Source: Pelagibacteraceae bacterium AG-349-O05 (GTDB lineage: Bacteria > Pseudomonadota > Alphaproteobacteria > Pelagibacterales > Pelagibacteraceae). Taken from it: 44,668 bases of DNA. The notes under the pieces were generated by a model. That model worked only from the letters and a program-made list of their open reading frames with translations. It ran no database searches and was not told where the DNA came from. The stretch is from NCBI GenBank assembly GCA_003281005.1, contig QCDE01000010.1, positions 1 through 44,668 on the forward strand, written 5' to 3'. This document shows positions 15,361 to 26,290 of the stretch, piece by piece. Position 1 is the stretch's first letter. Every line of letters starts with the position of its first letter. The translations under genes were made by a program, and so were the position numbers.

Positions 15361-16519
15361 AAATTTAAATTTAAATTTTGGACCTCAACATCCTGCGGCT
15401 CATGGTGTGCTTAGATTAATTCTTGAGCTTGATGGAGAAGTGGTAGAGAAGGCTGACCCTCATATCGGTTTACTTCATAGAGGAACAGAAAAACTTATAG
15501 AAAATAAAACCTATATGCAGGCAGTTCCTTATTTTGATCGTTTAGATTATGTAGCACCAATGAACCAAGAACATGCTTTCGCACTAGCGGTTGAAAAAAT
15601 ACTTAAAATAGATGTGCCAATTAGAGCACAATATATAAGAGTTATATTTTGTGAGATTGGAAGAATTTTAAGTCATATTTTAAATGTTACAACCCAAGCC
15701 CTTGATGTTGGTGCACTAACGCCTTCTCTTTGGGGTTTTGAGGAAAGAGAAACGTTAATGACATTTTACGAAAGAGCTTCAGGATCTAGGCTCCATGCAA
15801 ATTATTTTAGAGCAGGAGGTGTTCATCAAGATTTACCAAAAGGTCTAGAAGAAGATATAGCTAAATTTTGTGAAACATTTCCAAAAATAATTAACGACTT
15901 AGAAAGTCTACTGACTGATAATCGAATTTTCAAACAAAGAAATGTTGATATTGGAGTAGTCACAAAGGAAGACGCTTTAGATTACTCTTTTTCAGGAGTT
16001 ATGATTAGAGGATCAGGTATTCCTTGGGATTTAAGAAAATCTCAACCTTATGATTGCTATGGAAGTTTAGACTTTAAAATTCCTGTTGGAAAAAACGGAG
16101 ATTGTTACGACAGATATTTATGCAGAATTGAAGAAATGAAAGAAAGTGTATCAATTATTAAACAGTGTCTTGCTAAAATGGAAAAAGGTCCAATTAAATC
16201 ATTAGATGGAAAGATTAGTCCACCACCTAAGGCAGAGATCAAAGAATCAATGGAGGCTTTAATTCATCATTTCAAACTTTTTACAGAGGGATACAGAGTC
16301 CCAAAAGATGAAATTTATACAGCTGTTGAGGCACCAAAAGGAGAATTTGGTGTTTACTTAATTTCTGATGGATCGAGTAAACCCTATAAATGTAAAATAA
16401 GAGCACCAGGATTTTCACATTTACAATCAATGGATTATCTAATTAAAGGTCATATGTTAGCTGATGTTCCAGCAGTATTAGGTTCTTTAGATATTGTTTT
16501 CGGTGAGGTGGACAGATGA
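15344..16519 (+). CDS. nuoD: NADH-quinone oxidoreductase subunit D
   Basis: The 49-kDa subunit that forms the quinone-reduction site with NuoB. The start at 15344 ([21 protein letters not shown]) gives 391 residues and puts the conserved [10 protein letters not shown] and [12 protein letters not shown] blocks at the expected distance. The frame extends upstream to 15251, but this is nuoC sequence. Other landmarks are [17 protein letters not shown] and a C-terminal [12 protein letters not shown] end typical of the family. It overlaps nuoC by 17 bases and nuoE by four (ATGA). Confidence 0.96.
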   Translation: MTKKIKNLNLNFGPQHPAAHGVLRLILELDGEVVEKADPHIGLLHRGTEKLIENKTYMQAVPYFDRLDYVAPMNQEHAFALAVEKILKIDVPIRAQYIRVIFCEIGRILSHILNVTTQALDVGALTPSLWGFEERETLMTFYERASGSRLHANYFRAGGVHQDLPKGLEEDIAKFCETFPKIINDLESLLTDNRIFKQRNVDIGVVTKEDALDYSFSGVMIRGSGIPWDLRKSQPYDCYGSLDFKIPVGKNGDCYDRYLCRIEEMKESVSIIKQCLAKMEKGPIKSLDGKISPPPKAEIKESMEALIHHFKLFTEGYRVPKDEIYTAVEAPKGEFGVYLISDGSSKPYKCKIRAPGFSHLQSMDYLIKGHMLADVPAVLGSLDIVFGEVDR

Positions 16520-17124
16520 GCTTAAGAAGACCTGCTAAAGATCAACCAGACAGTTTTGAGTTTAATGCTTCATCTTTAGAGGCAGCAAATAGTATTGTTG
16601 CAAAATACCCTGAAGGAAAACAACACAGTGCAGTAATGGCTTTACTTTATATTGCTCAAAGACAAAATAATAATTGGATACCATTAGCTGCAATGAAGTA
16701 CATCGCTAAGTTTTTAGATATGCCTTATATTAAAGTTTATGAGGTAGCTACTTTTTATACAATGTACAATTTATCTCCTGTAGGAAAATACTTTGTTCAA
16801 GTGTGCACCACAACACCTTGTATGATAAGAGGCGCAAATCAATTAGTTGAGGCTTGTAAGGAAAAAATTTCCGAAAATGAATGTGAATTATCAAATGATA
16901 AAAGCTGTTCTTGGATGGAAGTTGAATGTTTGGGAGCATGTGTCAATGCACCAATGATGCAAATTAATGATGATTATTTTGAAGATTTAGATAAACAAAA
17001 AACTTTAGATATTTTAGATAAAATTTTAAATGGAGAAACTCCAAGACCTGGCTCATATAGAGGAAGAGTAAATAATGAACCAGAAAATAATAGAAAAACC
17101 TTAATGGATTTAAAAAATGCTTAA
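16516..17124 (+). CDS. nuoE: NADH-quinone oxidoreductase subunit E
   Basis: The 24-kDa thioredoxin-like subunit carrying 2Fe-2S cluster N1a, next to the flavin subunit. Ligands are Cys97 and Cys102 (CTTTPC), and Cys138 and Cys142 (CLGAC). [13 protein letters not shown] helix-strand precedes them. The 202-residue length includes a C-terminal tail with PRPGSYRGR as in other alphaproteobacteria. It overlaps nuoD by four bases and nuoF by eight. Confidence 0.96.
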   Translation: MSLRRPAKDQPDSFEFNASSLEAANSIVAKYPEGKQHSAVMALLYIAQRQNNNWIPLAAMKYIAKFLDMPYIKVYEVATFYTMYNLSPVGKYFVQVCTTTPCMIRGANQLVEACKEKISENECELSNDKSCSWMEVECLGACVNAPMMQINDDYFEDLDKQKTLDILDKILNGETPRPGSYRGRVNNEPENNRKTLMDLKNA

Positions 17125-18448
17125 AGATCAAGATAGAATTTTTCAAAATTTATATAATGATAAAGGTTCAGATGTATCTTCATCACAAGAAAGAGGTGAT
17201 TGGGTAAATACAAAAGAAATTACTGACAAAGGAAGAGACTGGATAATTAATGAAATCAAAGAGTCTCAATTAAGAGGTCGAGGTGGGGCAGGTTTTCCTA
17301 CAGGTTTAAAATGGTCATTTGCTCCAAAAGAAGTTGGATCTAGACCACATTACTTAGTTATTAACGGTGATGAGTCTGAACCAGGAACCTGCAAAGATAG
17401 AGATATTTTAAGATTTGAGCCTCATAAGTTAATAGAAGGTTGTTTAATTGCATCTTACGCAGTGCAAGCACATGTTTGTTATATTTATATAAGAGGAGAA
17501 TATTTTCTTGATGGTCAAAAACTTCAGGCAGCAATAGATGAAGCTTATGAGAAAAAACTCTTAGGTAAAAATGCAGCAGGTACTGGCTGGGATTTAGACA
17601 TTTATATTCATTATGGTGCTGGTGCATATATTTGTGGAGAGGAAACAGCTTTATTAGAAAGTATTGAAGGTAAAAAAGGCCAACCTAGATTAAAACCACC
17701 ATTCCCTGCTCTAATTGGTCTTTATGGATGTCCAACAATTATTAATAACGTAGAAACTATAGCTGTAATCCCAACAATTCTTAGAAGAGGAGGAAAATGG
17801 TTTGCTTCTCTTGGAAGAGAAAAAAATACAGGGACAAAAATATTTTGTATATCTGGAAATGTAAATACACCGTGTAATGTTGAGGAAGAAATGAACATTC
17901 CTTTAAAAGAATTAATTGAAGTTCACGCAGGTGGTGTTATTGGAGGTTGGGATAATCTTCAAGCAGTAATTCCTGGTGGTTCATCAATGCCTTTAATTCC
18001 AAAAGATAAATGTGAAACATTAACTATGGATTTTGACTCACTTGTGGCTGAGAAAAGTGGTTTGGGAACTGCAGGCATAGTGGTCATTAATAAAGATCAG
18101 GACATAATTAAATGCATGGCAAGAATAGCAAGATTTTATAAACATGAAAGTTGTGGACAATGTACACCATGTAGAGAAGGTTCCGGTTGGATGTGGAGAA
18201 TGCTCGAGAGAATGGCAAAAGGAGATGCAACCAAAGATGAGGTGGACATGCTAGGAGATGTTACAAATCAAATAGCAGGACACACTATTTGCGCATTTGG
18301 GGAAGGTTCATCCTGGCCAGTCCAAGGATTACTTAGACATTTTAAAAAAGAAATTGAGAAAAGAAATAATTTGGATCCTATTGTTCAAAAGAAAAACAAT
18401 ATTCCTTATTTAGTAGATCAACATTTATTAGATAAAAAAAATGCTTAA
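17117..18448 (+). CDS. nuoF: NADH-quinone oxidoreductase subunit F
   Basis: The 51-kDa subunit where NADH binds and reduces FMN. The glycine-rich nucleotide motif [10 protein letters not shown] starts at residue 54 and the FMN-side [14 protein letters not shown] is near residues 170-183. The 4Fe-4S N3 ligands are Cys346, Cys349 and Cys352 (CGQCTPC) with Cys392 (HTICAFGEG). The 443-residue length and the DRIFQNLY N-terminus fit the family. It overlaps nuoE and nuoG by eight bases each. Confidence 0.97.
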   Translation: MLKDQDRIFQNLYNDKGSDVSSSQERGDWVNTKEITDKGRDWIINEIKESQLRGRGGAGFPTGLKWSFAPKEVGSRPHYLVINGDESEPGTCKDRDILRFEPHKLIEGCLIASYAVQAHVCYIYIRGEYFLDGQKLQAAIDEAYEKKLLGKNAAGTGWDLDIYIHYGAGAYICGEETALLESIEGKKGQPRLKPPFPALIGLYGCPTIINNVETIAVIPTILRRGGKWFASLGREKNTGTKIFCISGNVNTPCNVEEEMNIPLKELIEVHAGGVIGGWDNLQAVIPGGSSMPLIPKDKCETLTMDFDSLVAEKSGLGTAGIVVINKDQDIIKCMARIARFYKHESCGQCTPCREGSGWMWRMLERMAKGDATKDEVDMLGDVTNQIAGHTICAFGEGSSWPVQGLLRHFKKEIEKRNNLDPIVQKKNNIPYLVDQHLLDKKNA

Positions 18449-20468
18449 ATTAAAAGTAAATGAAATCGAAGTTGAAGTAGAAGAAGGTTTAACTGTCCTT
18501 CAAGCTTGTGAAAAAGCTGGAGTGGAAATTCCAAGATTTTGTTACCATGAAAAATTATCGATAGCAGGTAATTGTAGAATGTGTTTAGTTGAAATGGAAA
18601 AATCTCCCAAACCAATTGCTTCATGCGCTATGCCAGCTGCAGAGGGTATGAATATTAAAACAAATACTGCTTTAGTAGAAAAAGCTCGTAAGGGAGTGAT
18701 GGAATTTCTATTAGCTAACCATCCCTTAGATTGTCCAGTATGCGATCAAGGTGGTGAATGTGATCTTCAAGATCAATCAATGTACTATGGAGTAGACAAA
18801 TCAAGATTTAAAGAAAACAAAAGAGCAGTTCCTGAAAAAAATATGGGACCATTGATTAAAACTCAAATGACAAGATGTATCCACTGTACGAGATGTGTGA
18901 GATTTGCAACGGAAGTTGCTGGAGTTCCAGAGCTTGGTGCTATTGGAAGAGGTGAGGATATGCAAATTACAACCTATCTAGAGCAATCAATGCAATCTGA
19001 ATTGTCTGCTAACGTTGTAGATTTATGTCCAGTAGGAGCCCTTACATCAAAACCTTATGTATTTGAGGCTAGACCATGGGAATTGAAGAAAACAGAAACA
19101 ATTGATGTAATGGATGCAATTGGATCAAATGTAAGAGTAGACACATATGATTGGGAAGTCAAAAGAGTACTTCCAATTATAAATGAAGATATTAATGAGG
19201 AATGGATCTCAGACAAAACAAGATATGCTTGTGATGGTCTTCTGCATCAAAGATTAGATTCTCCATTTATCAAATACAACGGTAAGTTTGAAAAGGCCTC
19301 ATGGAATGAAGTGTACAAAATAATTAAATCTAAATTTGAAAACACATCAAAAGAAAAAATATGTGGTTTTGTTGGTGATTTAACCAATATGGAGACTAGT
19401 TACATTTTTAAAGAATTTTTTGATCGAACAATTGATACTAAAAATTACGAGTCAAGGTCTGATAACAGATTTATAAATACCTCTAAAAGAGAAAACTATT
19501 TATTTAATTCTTCTATAAATGGCATTGAGGAAGCAGATTTAATTTTTATAGCAGGTGCAAACCCAAGATATGAAGCAACTATTTTAAATGCTAGAATTAG
19601 AAAAGCTTACTTGAATAACAATACAAAAATAATTTCACTTAATGATGTTGGTGATTTAACTTATCCTTATCAAAGTTTAGATGGTCAAACTCAAACTTTA
19701 AATAATATTCTTGAAGGAAATCATGACATATCTAAAGAAATTATTCATTCAAAAAAACCAATAATAATTATTGGTGAGTCTTTACTTAGATTAGAGTCTT
19801 CAGAATTTTTATTCAATAAAACGAAAGAATTTTTATTAAAAAATAATAAAATTTCAGATGAATGGAATTCTTTAAATATTTTATCAACTGATGCAGCAAC
19901 AGTAGGAAATATTGATCTTGGAATAATAAATAATGAAAATAACTTAATAAATGATCTAAAAGATCATAAATTTGATATTGTTTATCTTTTAGGTCAAGAT
20001 AATTTAGAATTTGATAAAAAAGATGAATTTATAATTTACCAAGGTAGCCATGGTGATAAAGGTGCAGAATCTGCTGATATTATTTTGCCAGGCGCTGCTT
20101 ATACTGAACAAGATGGATACTTTACCAATTTGGAGGGGAAAATTCAAAAAGCCTTCAAAGCATCTTATCCACCAGGTGAAGCTAAAGAAGATTGGCAAAT
20201 AATTAATGAACTAGCTGAATTTATGAATAATAGAAAATTATTTAATGACAAAGATGAATTAGAAAGTAGCATGTTCAATTATTTAAACTTGCATAAAGAA
20301 AAACAGGTGGATGAACAAAATAATTCATCAAAAGAATTTCAAAATGAAAATTTAATAATCAAAGTAAAAGATTATTATTTTTCAAATGTTATTACCAGAT
20401 CATCAAAAACAATGGTTGAATGTAATAATTCAAAATTAAATTTGAAATCAACAGGTACAGAGGGTTAA
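18441..20468 (+). CDS. nuoG: NADH-quinone oxidoreductase subunit G
   Basis: The 75-kDa subunit, an electron wire of Fe-S clusters. A 2Fe-2S N1b site is at Cys34, Cys45, Cys48 and Cys62. A His-Cys3 N5 site is at His94, Cys98, Cys101 and Cys107. A 4Fe-4S N4 site is at Cys146, Cys149, Cys152 and Cys196. The rest is the molybdopterin-oxidoreductase-like domain, shorter and more divergent after about residue 290, with the late [20 protein letters not shown] segment kept. It has 675 residues, typical of alphaproteobacterial NuoG. Overlaps nuoF by eight bases. Confidence 0.96.
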   Translation: MLKLKVNEIEVEVEEGLTVLQACEKAGVEIPRFCYHEKLSIAGNCRMCLVEMEKSPKPIASCAMPAAEGMNIKTNTALVEKARKGVMEFLLANHPLDCPVCDQGGECDLQDQSMYYGVDKSRFKENKRAVPEKNMGPLIKTQMTRCIHCTRCVRFATEVAGVPELGAIGRGEDMQITTYLEQSMQSELSANVVDLCPVGALTSKPYVFEARPWELKKTETIDVMDAIGSNVRVDTYDWEVKRVLPIINEDINEEWISDKTRYACDGLLHQRLDSPFIKYNGKFEKASWNEVYKIIKSKFENTSKEKICGFVGDLTNMETSYIFKEFFDRTIDTKNYESRSDNRFINTSKRENYLFNSSINGIEEADLIFIAGANPRYEATILNARIRKAYLNNNTKIISLNDVGDLTYPYQSLDGQTQTLNNILEGNHDISKEIIHSKKPIIIIGESLLRLESSEFLFNKTKEFLLKNNKISDEWNSLNILSTDAATVGNIDLGIINNENNLINDLKDHKFDIVYLLGQDNLEFDKKDEFIIYQGSHGDKGAESADIILPGAAYTEQDGYFTNLEGKIQKAFKASYPPGEAKEDWQIINELAEFMNNRKLFNDKDELESSMFNYLNLHKEKQVDEQNNSSKEFQNENLIIKVKDYYFSNVITRSSKTMVECNNSKLNLKSTGTEG

Positions 20469-20469
20469 C

Positions 20470-21468
20470 ATGGAATACTTGAGTTTAGTTTTTCAAGAAG
20501 TATATAAGATTTTATTTTTACTAGTTCCAGTTCTTGTTTCTGTGGCAATGATTGTTTGGCTCGATAGAAGGGTTTGGGCTTTTGTTCAAAAAAGACAAGG
20601 ACCAAACGTCGTTGGTCCGTTTGGTTTATTACAATCATTAGCTGATGCTTTAAAATATATATTCAAAGAAATAATTATTCCATCTAGCTCAAACAAAGTA
20701 ATTTTTATATTGGCTCCAATAGTCACGATGACTTTAGCTTTAATCGCTTGGGCCGTAATCCCATTTAGTGCAACCCAGGTTTTAGCTGATATTAATGTTG
20801 GTATTCTTTACTTATTTGCTGTTTCTTCTCTAGGTGTTTATGGAATAATAATGGGTGGATGGGCATCAAATTCTAAATATCCTTTTCTTGGAGCAATTCG
20901 TTCTGCTGCTCAAATGGTATCTTATGAAGTTTCAATTGGAGTAATAATTATCAATGTTTTACTTTGTGTTGGTTCATTAAATTTAAATGATATTGTCATT
21001 GCTCAACAAAATATGTGGTTTGTAATTCCATTATTTCCAATGTTTGTAATATTCTTTATTTCCGCTTTAGCTGAAACCAACAGACCTCCTTTTGACTTAC
21101 CAGAAGCAGAAGCCGAGTTGGTTGCTGGTTATCAAACAGAATATTCAGGAATGATGTATGCAATGTTTTGGTTAGGTGAGTATGCAAACATTTTATTAAT
21201 GTGTGCAATGGGAGCAATATTATTTTTAGGTGGCTGGATGTCTCCAATTGATGTTTATCCATTTACGTTAGTACCTAGCGCAATATGGTTAATATTAAAA
21301 ATTCTTCTTTTATTTATCCTTTTTGCTTTAGTTAAAGCGATAGTACCTAGATACAGATATGACCAGTTAATGAGACTTGGATGGAAAGTGTTTCTTCCTC
21401 TTTCTCTAATTTGGGTGGTATTAACAGCTAGCTATTTATTTTATTTTAATCTTTTACCAATGAATTAA
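20470..21468 (+). CDS. nuoH: NADH-quinone oxidoreductase subunit H
   Basis: Membrane subunit at the quinone tunnel, 332 residues with about eight helices. Diagnostic loops are [21 protein letters not shown] (about 37-57) and [21 protein letters not shown] (about 201-221), both rich in the acidic residues tied to coupling. It starts one base after the nuoG stop and ends two bases before nuoI. Confidence 0.97.
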   Translation: MEYLSLVFQEVYKILFLLVPVLVSVAMIVWLDRRVWAFVQKRQGPNVVGPFGLLQSLADALKYIFKEIIIPSSSNKVIFILAPIVTMTLALIAWAVIPFSATQVLADINVGILYLFAVSSLGVYGIIMGGWASNSKYPFLGAIRSAAQMVSYEVSIGVIIINVLLCVGSLNLNDIVIAQQNMWFVIPLFPMFVIFFISALAETNRPPFDLPEAEAELVAGYQTEYSGMMYAMFWLGEYANILLMCAMGAILFLGGWMSPIDVYPFTLVPSAIWLILKILLLFILFALVKAIVPRYRYDQLMRLGWKVFLPLSLIWVVLTASYLFYFNLLPMN

Positions 21469-21470
21469 TT

Positions 21471-21956
21471 ATGAATATTTCAAGATTTTTTAAAACAATA
21501 TTTATGACTGACTTCATCGGCGGTTTGTTTATTGCTATTAAAGAATTATTTAAATCAAAAAAAACAATTAATTACCCTTTTGAGAAAGGTAAGATAAGCC
21601 CTCGTTTTAGAGGTGAACATGCTTTACGAAGATATCCAAATGGAGAAGAGAGATGTATAGCTTGCAAATTATGTGAAGCAGTATGTCCTGCACAAGCAAT
21701 AACTATCGAGTCAGCAGAAAGAGAAGATGGAAGTAGAAAAACTACTCGTTACGATATTGATATGATGAAATGTATTTATTGTGGTTTGTGTGAAGAGTCT
21801 TGTCCTGTAGATGCAATAGTACAAGGTCCAAATTTTGAATTTTCAACAGAAACAAGAGAGGAACTTTATTATACAAAAGAAAAATTATTAGATAATGGAG
21901 ATAGATGGGAGAATGTTTTGGAGGCTAATATTAAAGCTGATAATATCCATAGATAA
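21471..21956 (+). CDS. nuoI: NADH-quinone oxidoreductase subunit I
   Basis: The 23-kDa (TYKY) ferredoxin-like subunit with two 4Fe-4S clusters, N6a and N6b. Ligand sets are Cys62, 65, 68 and Cys111, and Cys101, 104, 107 and Cys72, given by [12 protein letters not shown] and [12 protein letters not shown]. An amphipathic N-terminal helix likely anchors it to the membrane arm. The 161-residue length is standard for alphaproteobacteria. Confidence 0.97.
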   Translation: MNISRFFKTIFMTDFIGGLFIAIKELFKSKKTINYPFEKGKISPRFRGEHALRRYPNGEERCIACKLCEAVCPAQAITIESAEREDGSRKTTRYDIDMMKCIYCGLCEESCPVDAIVQGPNFEFSTETREELYYTKEKLLDNGDRWENVLEANIKADNIHR

Positions 21957-21958
21957 AA

Positions 21959-22591
21959 ATGATTGCACACGCTATTTTCTTTTATACATTTTCTATAATT
22001 GCAGTTGTTTCAGCGATAATGGTTACCGCTTCTAAAAATACTGTTCACTCAGTATTTTTCTTAATTCTTGATTTCATAAGTATATCTTGTCTTTTCATTA
22101 TGATAGGTGCTGAATTTTTGGGAATGATAATGCTAATTGTTTATGTTGGGGCTGTTGCAGTTTTGTTTTTATTTGTTGTTATGATGTTAAACGTAGCCCA
22201 ACAAAAAAACCAATGGTTTGTAGGTCAACAAAGTTCAAGACATATCCCTATAGGATTAGTTATTAGCACGCTTATATTTTTTGAAATAATAATTGTAATC
22301 GGAGGCTGGAAATTTAAACCAGAAATTTTTGATATTAATAATTCAATTAGTCAAGCAAGCATTAGCAATACTCATTCACTGGGAAAGATTTTATATACTG
22401 ATTATATTCATGTGTTTCAAATAAGTGGAATGATCTTATTAGTAGCTATGGTTGGGGCTATTGTATTAACATTTAGACAAAGATCAGGTGTTAAAAGACA
22501 AAGTTATATCAAGCAAATATCTAGAGAAAGAGCTGAAGGTGTAGAGGTGCTGGAAGTTCAGAGTAATAAAGGAGTTAAATTAGATGATTGA
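21959..22591 (+). CDS. nuoJ: NADH-quinone oxidoreductase subunit J
   Basis: Membrane subunit of 210 residues with five helices. The conserved third helix [23 protein letters not shown] holds the glycines and Tyr important for the conformational coupling seen in complex I structures. The C-terminal cytoplasmic tail is polar. It overlaps nuoK by eight bases and contains the ribosome-binding AAAGGAG used by nuoK. Confidence 0.95.
   Translation: MIAHAIFFYTFSIIAVVSAIMVTASKNTVHSVFFLILDFISISCLFIMIGAEFLGMIMLIVYVGAVAVLFLFVVMMLNVAQQKNQWFVGQQSSRHIPIGLVISTLIFFEIIIVIGGWKFKPEIFDINNSISQASISNTHSLGKILYTDYIHVFQISGMILLVAMVGAIVLTFRQRSGVKRQSYIKQISRERAEGVEVLEVQSNKGVKLDD
22568..22574 (+). promoter_or_regulatory. 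Ribosome binding site of nuoK inside nuoJ
   Basis: AAAGGAG lies nine bases before the nuoK ATG at 22584. It is one of the few strong Shine-Dalgarno sequences in the window and confirms the nuoK start despite the eight-base overlap with nuoJ. Confidence 0.6.
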
Positions 22592-22895
22592 TATAGGTTT
22601 AGGACATTATTTAACTTTAGGAGCAGTGATATTCTCAATTGGAGTAATTGGTATTTTTCTAAATAGAAAAAACATCATTGTAATATTAATGAGTATTGAA
22701 CTGATATTACTTGCAGTGAATATTAATTTAGTTGCTTTTTCTATTTATTTAGGAGATTTGGCTGGACAAGTCTTTACTCTATTTATTCTTACAGTTGCGG
22801 CAGCAGAAGCAGCCATAGGATTAGCAATTATAGTCGTGTATTTTAGAAATTCTGGAACGATACGAGTTGAAGAAATTGATAAGTTGAAAGGATAA
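22584..22895 (+). CDS. nuoK: NADH-quinone oxidoreductase subunit K
   Basis: Three-helix proton-channel subunit of 103 residues, homologous to MrpC. Conserved glutamates sit in helices 2 and 3 ([13 protein letters not shown] and [13 protein letters not shown]). The order and length are standard. It is preceded by a strong Shine-Dalgarno in nuoJ and is two bases before nuoL. Confidence 0.97.
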   Translation: MIDIGLGHYLTLGAVIFSIGVIGIFLNRKNIIVILMSIELILLAVNINLVAFSIYLGDLAGQVFTLFILTVAAAEAAIGLAIIVVYFRNSGTIRVEEIDKLKG

Positions 22896-22897
22896 TC

Positions 22898-24808
22898 ATG
22901 GAACTATCAATTATATTTCTTCCACTTATTGCGTCAATTATTTCAGGTTTTTTTGGAAAATACATCGGTGATAGAAATTCTGAAATAGTAACTAGCGTGC
23001 TTGTTTCAATATCTGCTCTATTATCAATTTTTGTTCTTTATCAAGTAATTGTAAATCAGTATCAAGAAAATATTGTTATAGCTACCTGGATAAGCTCTGG
23101 GTCACTTGACGTAAATTGGTCGATGTTAATTGATCCATTATCAGCTGTTATGTTAGTAGTTGTAACTTCTGTATCTGCTTTAGTGCATATTTATTCAATT
23201 GGTTACATGTCTCATGATCCTCATAAACCAAGATTTATGGCTTATTTATCATTGTTCACATTTGCAATGTTGATGCTTGTGACTTCGGATAATTTCATAC
23301 AATTATTTTTTGGTTGGGAAGGTGTTGGCTTATGTTCTTACTTCTTAATTGGTTTTTGGTTCAAAAAAGAAAGCGCAAATGCTGCTGCAATAAAAGCATT
23401 TGTTGTAAATAGAGTAGGTGATTTTGGTTTTGCTTTAGGGATTTTCTTAATATTTTATTTATTTGGAACTGTTAATTACTCAGAAGTTTTTCAACAAATT
23501 CCAACAGTCGTAGATAAAAATTTAGCATTTTTAGGTTTTGAAGTTAAAGCAATAGATTTAATTTGTTTACTTTTATTTATTGGAGCAATGGGTAAATCTG
23601 CACAGATATTGCTACATACTTGGCTACCTGATGCGATGGAGGGTCCAACTCCAGTTTCAGCATTAATTCATGCAGCAACGATGGTTACAGCTGGAGTTTT
23701 CCTGGTAGTAAGATGTTCTCCAATTTATGAATATTCACCGTTAATTCTAAATTTTATAACTATTGTTGGAATGATTACAGCATTCTTTGCAGCAACAGTG
23801 GCTTTAGTTCAAACAGATATTAAAAAAATAATTGCTTATTCTACATGTAGTCAACTTGGTTATATGTTTTTTGCAGCTGGAGTAGGTGCATACAATGTTG
23901 CCATGTTTCACTTATTTACTCACGCATTTTTCAAAGCCTTATTATTTTTAGGATCTGGTTCAGTAATCCATGCATTTAAAGATGAGCAAAATATAAATAA
24001 CATGGGAGGTGTATGGAAAAAGTTACCATATACTTATGCTTTAATGATAATAGGAACACTTGCTTTAACAGGTTTTCCATTTTTATCAGGATTTTATTCT
24101 AAAGATGCAATTATAGAATTTGCATATTTAAAAGGTAATACCATAGGTTATTATGCAGCTGGGATTGGAATAATCACAGCATTTTTAACATCTATTTATT
24201 CATGGAGATTGATATTTAAAACTTTCCATGGAGAGTATAATAATAAAGAGATCAAGATAGAGGAAACACACGAGTCTCCTTTAGTAATGCTTATTCCTTT
24301 ATTTATCCTTTCAATTGGAGCAGTATTTGCTGGTTTTCTATTTAAAGGACTTTTTATTGATCATGGTGAGAACTTATTCTGGGCTGAGTCTATTAAGTTT
24401 TTAGAGCCTTTAAGCACTGAACATCCACCTTTATGGTTTTTGCTTTTAACACCTTGTTTGGTTTTATTGTCTATTCCAATTGCTTATTACTTTTTTGTTA
24501 AAAACAAAGAGTTACCTAATTCAATAGTTTCTATGAATAAACCTTTGTATAATTTTTTAGTGAACAAATGGTACTTTGATGAGTTATATGACGTATTATT
24601 TATTAAATCCTCAAAAAAATTAGGATTATTTTTATGGAAATTTTGTGACGGAACTATAATAGATGGTTTTGGTCCTGATGGAATTTCTTCATTTATAAAA
24701 AAATGTTCAATTAAAGCAACTAAATTTCAAAGTGGTTTTATATATCAATATGCATTTGTAATGTTGTTAGGTTTTTCTGCTTTACTAACTTTTCTAATAC
24801 TTAAATAA
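22898..24808 (+). CDS. nuoL: NADH-quinone oxidoreductase subunit L
   Basis: Largest antiporter-like proton-pumping subunit, 636 residues, with about 16 helices and the long lateral helix near the C-terminus. Conserved blocks are FFGWEGVGLCSYFLIGFW (pumping Glu, near residue 142), the lysine helix GAMGKSAQILLHTWLPDAMEGPTPVSALIHAATMV-type region (about 228-262), and ITAFLTSIYSWRLIFKTFHG. AAGGA five bases before the ATG is a fair ribosome site. It overlaps nuoM by one base (TAATG). Confidence 0.97.
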   Translation: MELSIIFLPLIASIISGFFGKYIGDRNSEIVTSVLVSISALLSIFVLYQVIVNQYQENIVIATWISSGSLDVNWSMLIDPLSAVMLVVVTSVSALVHIYSIGYMSHDPHKPRFMAYLSLFTFAMLMLVTSDNFIQLFFGWEGVGLCSYFLIGFWFKKESANAAAIKAFVVNRVGDFGFALGIFLIFYLFGTVNYSEVFQQIPTVVDKNLAFLGFEVKAIDLICLLLFIGAMGKSAQILLHTWLPDAMEGPTPVSALIHAATMVTAGVFLVVRCSPIYEYSPLILNFITIVGMITAFFAATVALVQTDIKKIIAYSTCSQLGYMFFAAGVGAYNVAMFHLFTHAFFKALLFLGSGSVIHAFKDEQNINNMGGVWKKLPYTYALMIIGTLALTGFPFLSGFYSKDAIIEFAYLKGNTIGYYAAGIGIITAFLTSIYSWRLIFKTFHGEYNNKEIKIEETHESPLVMLIPLFILSIGAVFAGFLFKGLFIDHGENLFWAESIKFLEPLSTEHPPLWFLLLTPCLVLLSIPIAYYFFVKNKELPNSIVSMNKPLYNFLVNKWYFDELYDVLFIKSSKKLGLFLWKFCDGTIIDGFGPDGISSFIKKCSIKATKFQSGFIYQYAFVMLLGFSALLTFLILK

Positions 24809-26289
24809 TGAATTTTCCTATTCTTTCATCTCTAATATTATTGCCAACAATAGGAGCTTTATTTTTATTTTTTATAAAAGAAAAAGAGGGAAATAATACT
24901 ACGATTAAATATGTAGCCTTATTCACAACAGTAGTAAATTTTTTAATTTCCATTTACTTATGTATTACTTTTGATCAATCAACTTCTAGTTTTCAATTTA
25001 TAGAAGATAGAACATGGATTAAAGGTTTTATTAATTACAAAGTGGGCGTAGATGGTATTTCAATTTTGTTTATTATACTAACAACATTTATAACACCATT
25101 ATGTATTATATCTGTAAACAATTCTGTTAAAAATAGATTAAGAGATTTTTTAATTGCAATACTAATTATGGAAAGTTTTATGATTGGTGTTTTCTCTGCG
25201 CTTGATTTGGTTGTATTTTATTTATTTTTTGAAGCTGGATTAATCCCAATGTTTTTAATTATTGGTATTTGGGGAGGAGCAAGAAGAGTATATTCAGCGT
25301 TCAAATTCTTTTTATATACATTGTTAGGTTCTGTTTTAATGTTAGTTGCAATAATTTCAATTTATTGGATTACAGGAACAACTGACGTCGTTCAACTATA
25401 TGAAATTGGTATTGATGTTAAATATCAAAATCTATTGTGGTTAGCATTTTTTAGTTCATTTGCAGTTAAAACACCTATGTGGCCAGTTCATACATGGTTA
25501 CCTGATGCACACGTTGAGGCTCCTACAGCAGGATCTGTATTATTAGCCGCAATTTTGTTAAAGATGGCTGGATATGGTTTTATAAGATTTTCTTTAGGTC
25601 TTTTCCCAGTTGCATCAGAGGTATTTACACCATTAATTTATACCTTGAGTGTTATAGCAATCATATTCACCTCACTGATAGCTTTGATGCAGGAAGATAT
25701 GAAAAAGTTAATTGCTTATTCTTCAGTTGCGCATATGGGCTTTGTAACTTTGGGTATATTCACTTTACAACAACAAGGAATTGAAGGAAGTATAATTCAA
25801 ATGATAAGCCATGGCTTAGTTTCGGCAGCATTATTTTTAACGGTTGGCGTAGTTTATGACAGAATGCATTCTAGATTGATAAGTACATATGGTGGACTAG
25901 TTTCTGTAATTCCAAAATATTCAATATTGTTTATGTTATTTGCTTTAGCATCACTTGGTTTACCTGGAACCAGTGGTTTTATTGGTGAGTTTTTAATATT
26001 AATGGGAGCTTTCAAGGATAATTTTTTAGTAGCTGTTGTAGCAAGTATTGGAGTAATTTTAGGAGCTGCATACATGTTGTGGCTCTATAAAAGAGTAGTA
26101 TTTGGAAAATTAGTTAATGAAGATCTTAAAAAAATTTTAGATTTAAATAGATCTGAATATTTTATTTTATCTTGTTTAGCTGCACCAATCTTATTTTTTG
26201 GTTTTTACCCCGATCCATTAATTAACACTATTGAAGTTTCTGTTACTGATTTAATTAATATGCATAAAATAAATATAGCTAGTAAATAA
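24808..26289 (+). CDS. nuoM: NADH-quinone oxidoreductase subunit M
   Basis: Antiporter-like proton-pumping subunit of 493 residues, about 14 helices. Key segments are YLFFEAGLIPMFLIIGIWGG (pumping Glu, near residues 138-157), FAVKTPMWPVHTWLPDAHVEAPT with the conserved Lys, and QEDMKKLIAYSSVAHMGF. These together distinguish NuoM from NuoL and NuoN. One base separates it from nuoN. Confidence 0.97.
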   Translation: MNFPILSSLILLPTIGALFLFFIKEKEGNNTTIKYVALFTTVVNFLISIYLCITFDQSTSSFQFIEDRTWIKGFINYKVGVDGISILFIILTTFITPLCIISVNNSVKNRLRDFLIAILIMESFMIGVFSALDLVVFYLFFEAGLIPMFLIIGIWGGARRVYSAFKFFLYTLLGSVLMLVAIISIYWITGTTDVVQLYEIGIDVKYQNLLWLAFFSSFAVKTPMWPVHTWLPDAHVEAPTAGSVLLAAILLKMAGYGFIRFSLGLFPVASEVFTPLIYTLSVIAIIFTSLIALMQEDMKKLIAYSSVAHMGFVTLGIFTLQQQGIEGSIIQMISHGLVSAALFLTVGVVYDRMHSRLISTYGGLVSVIPKYSILFMLFALASLGLPGTSGFIGEFLILMGAFKDNFLVAVVASIGVILGAAYMLWLYKRVVFGKLVNEDLKKILDLNRSEYFILSCLAAPILFFGFYPDPLINTIEVSVTDLINMHKINIASK

Positions 26290-26290
26290 T

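Noticed and set aside
17361-17627. 88-codon minus-strand ORF within nuoF
   Set aside because: Antisense shadow; histidine- and leucine-rich composition reflects complemented nuoF codons.
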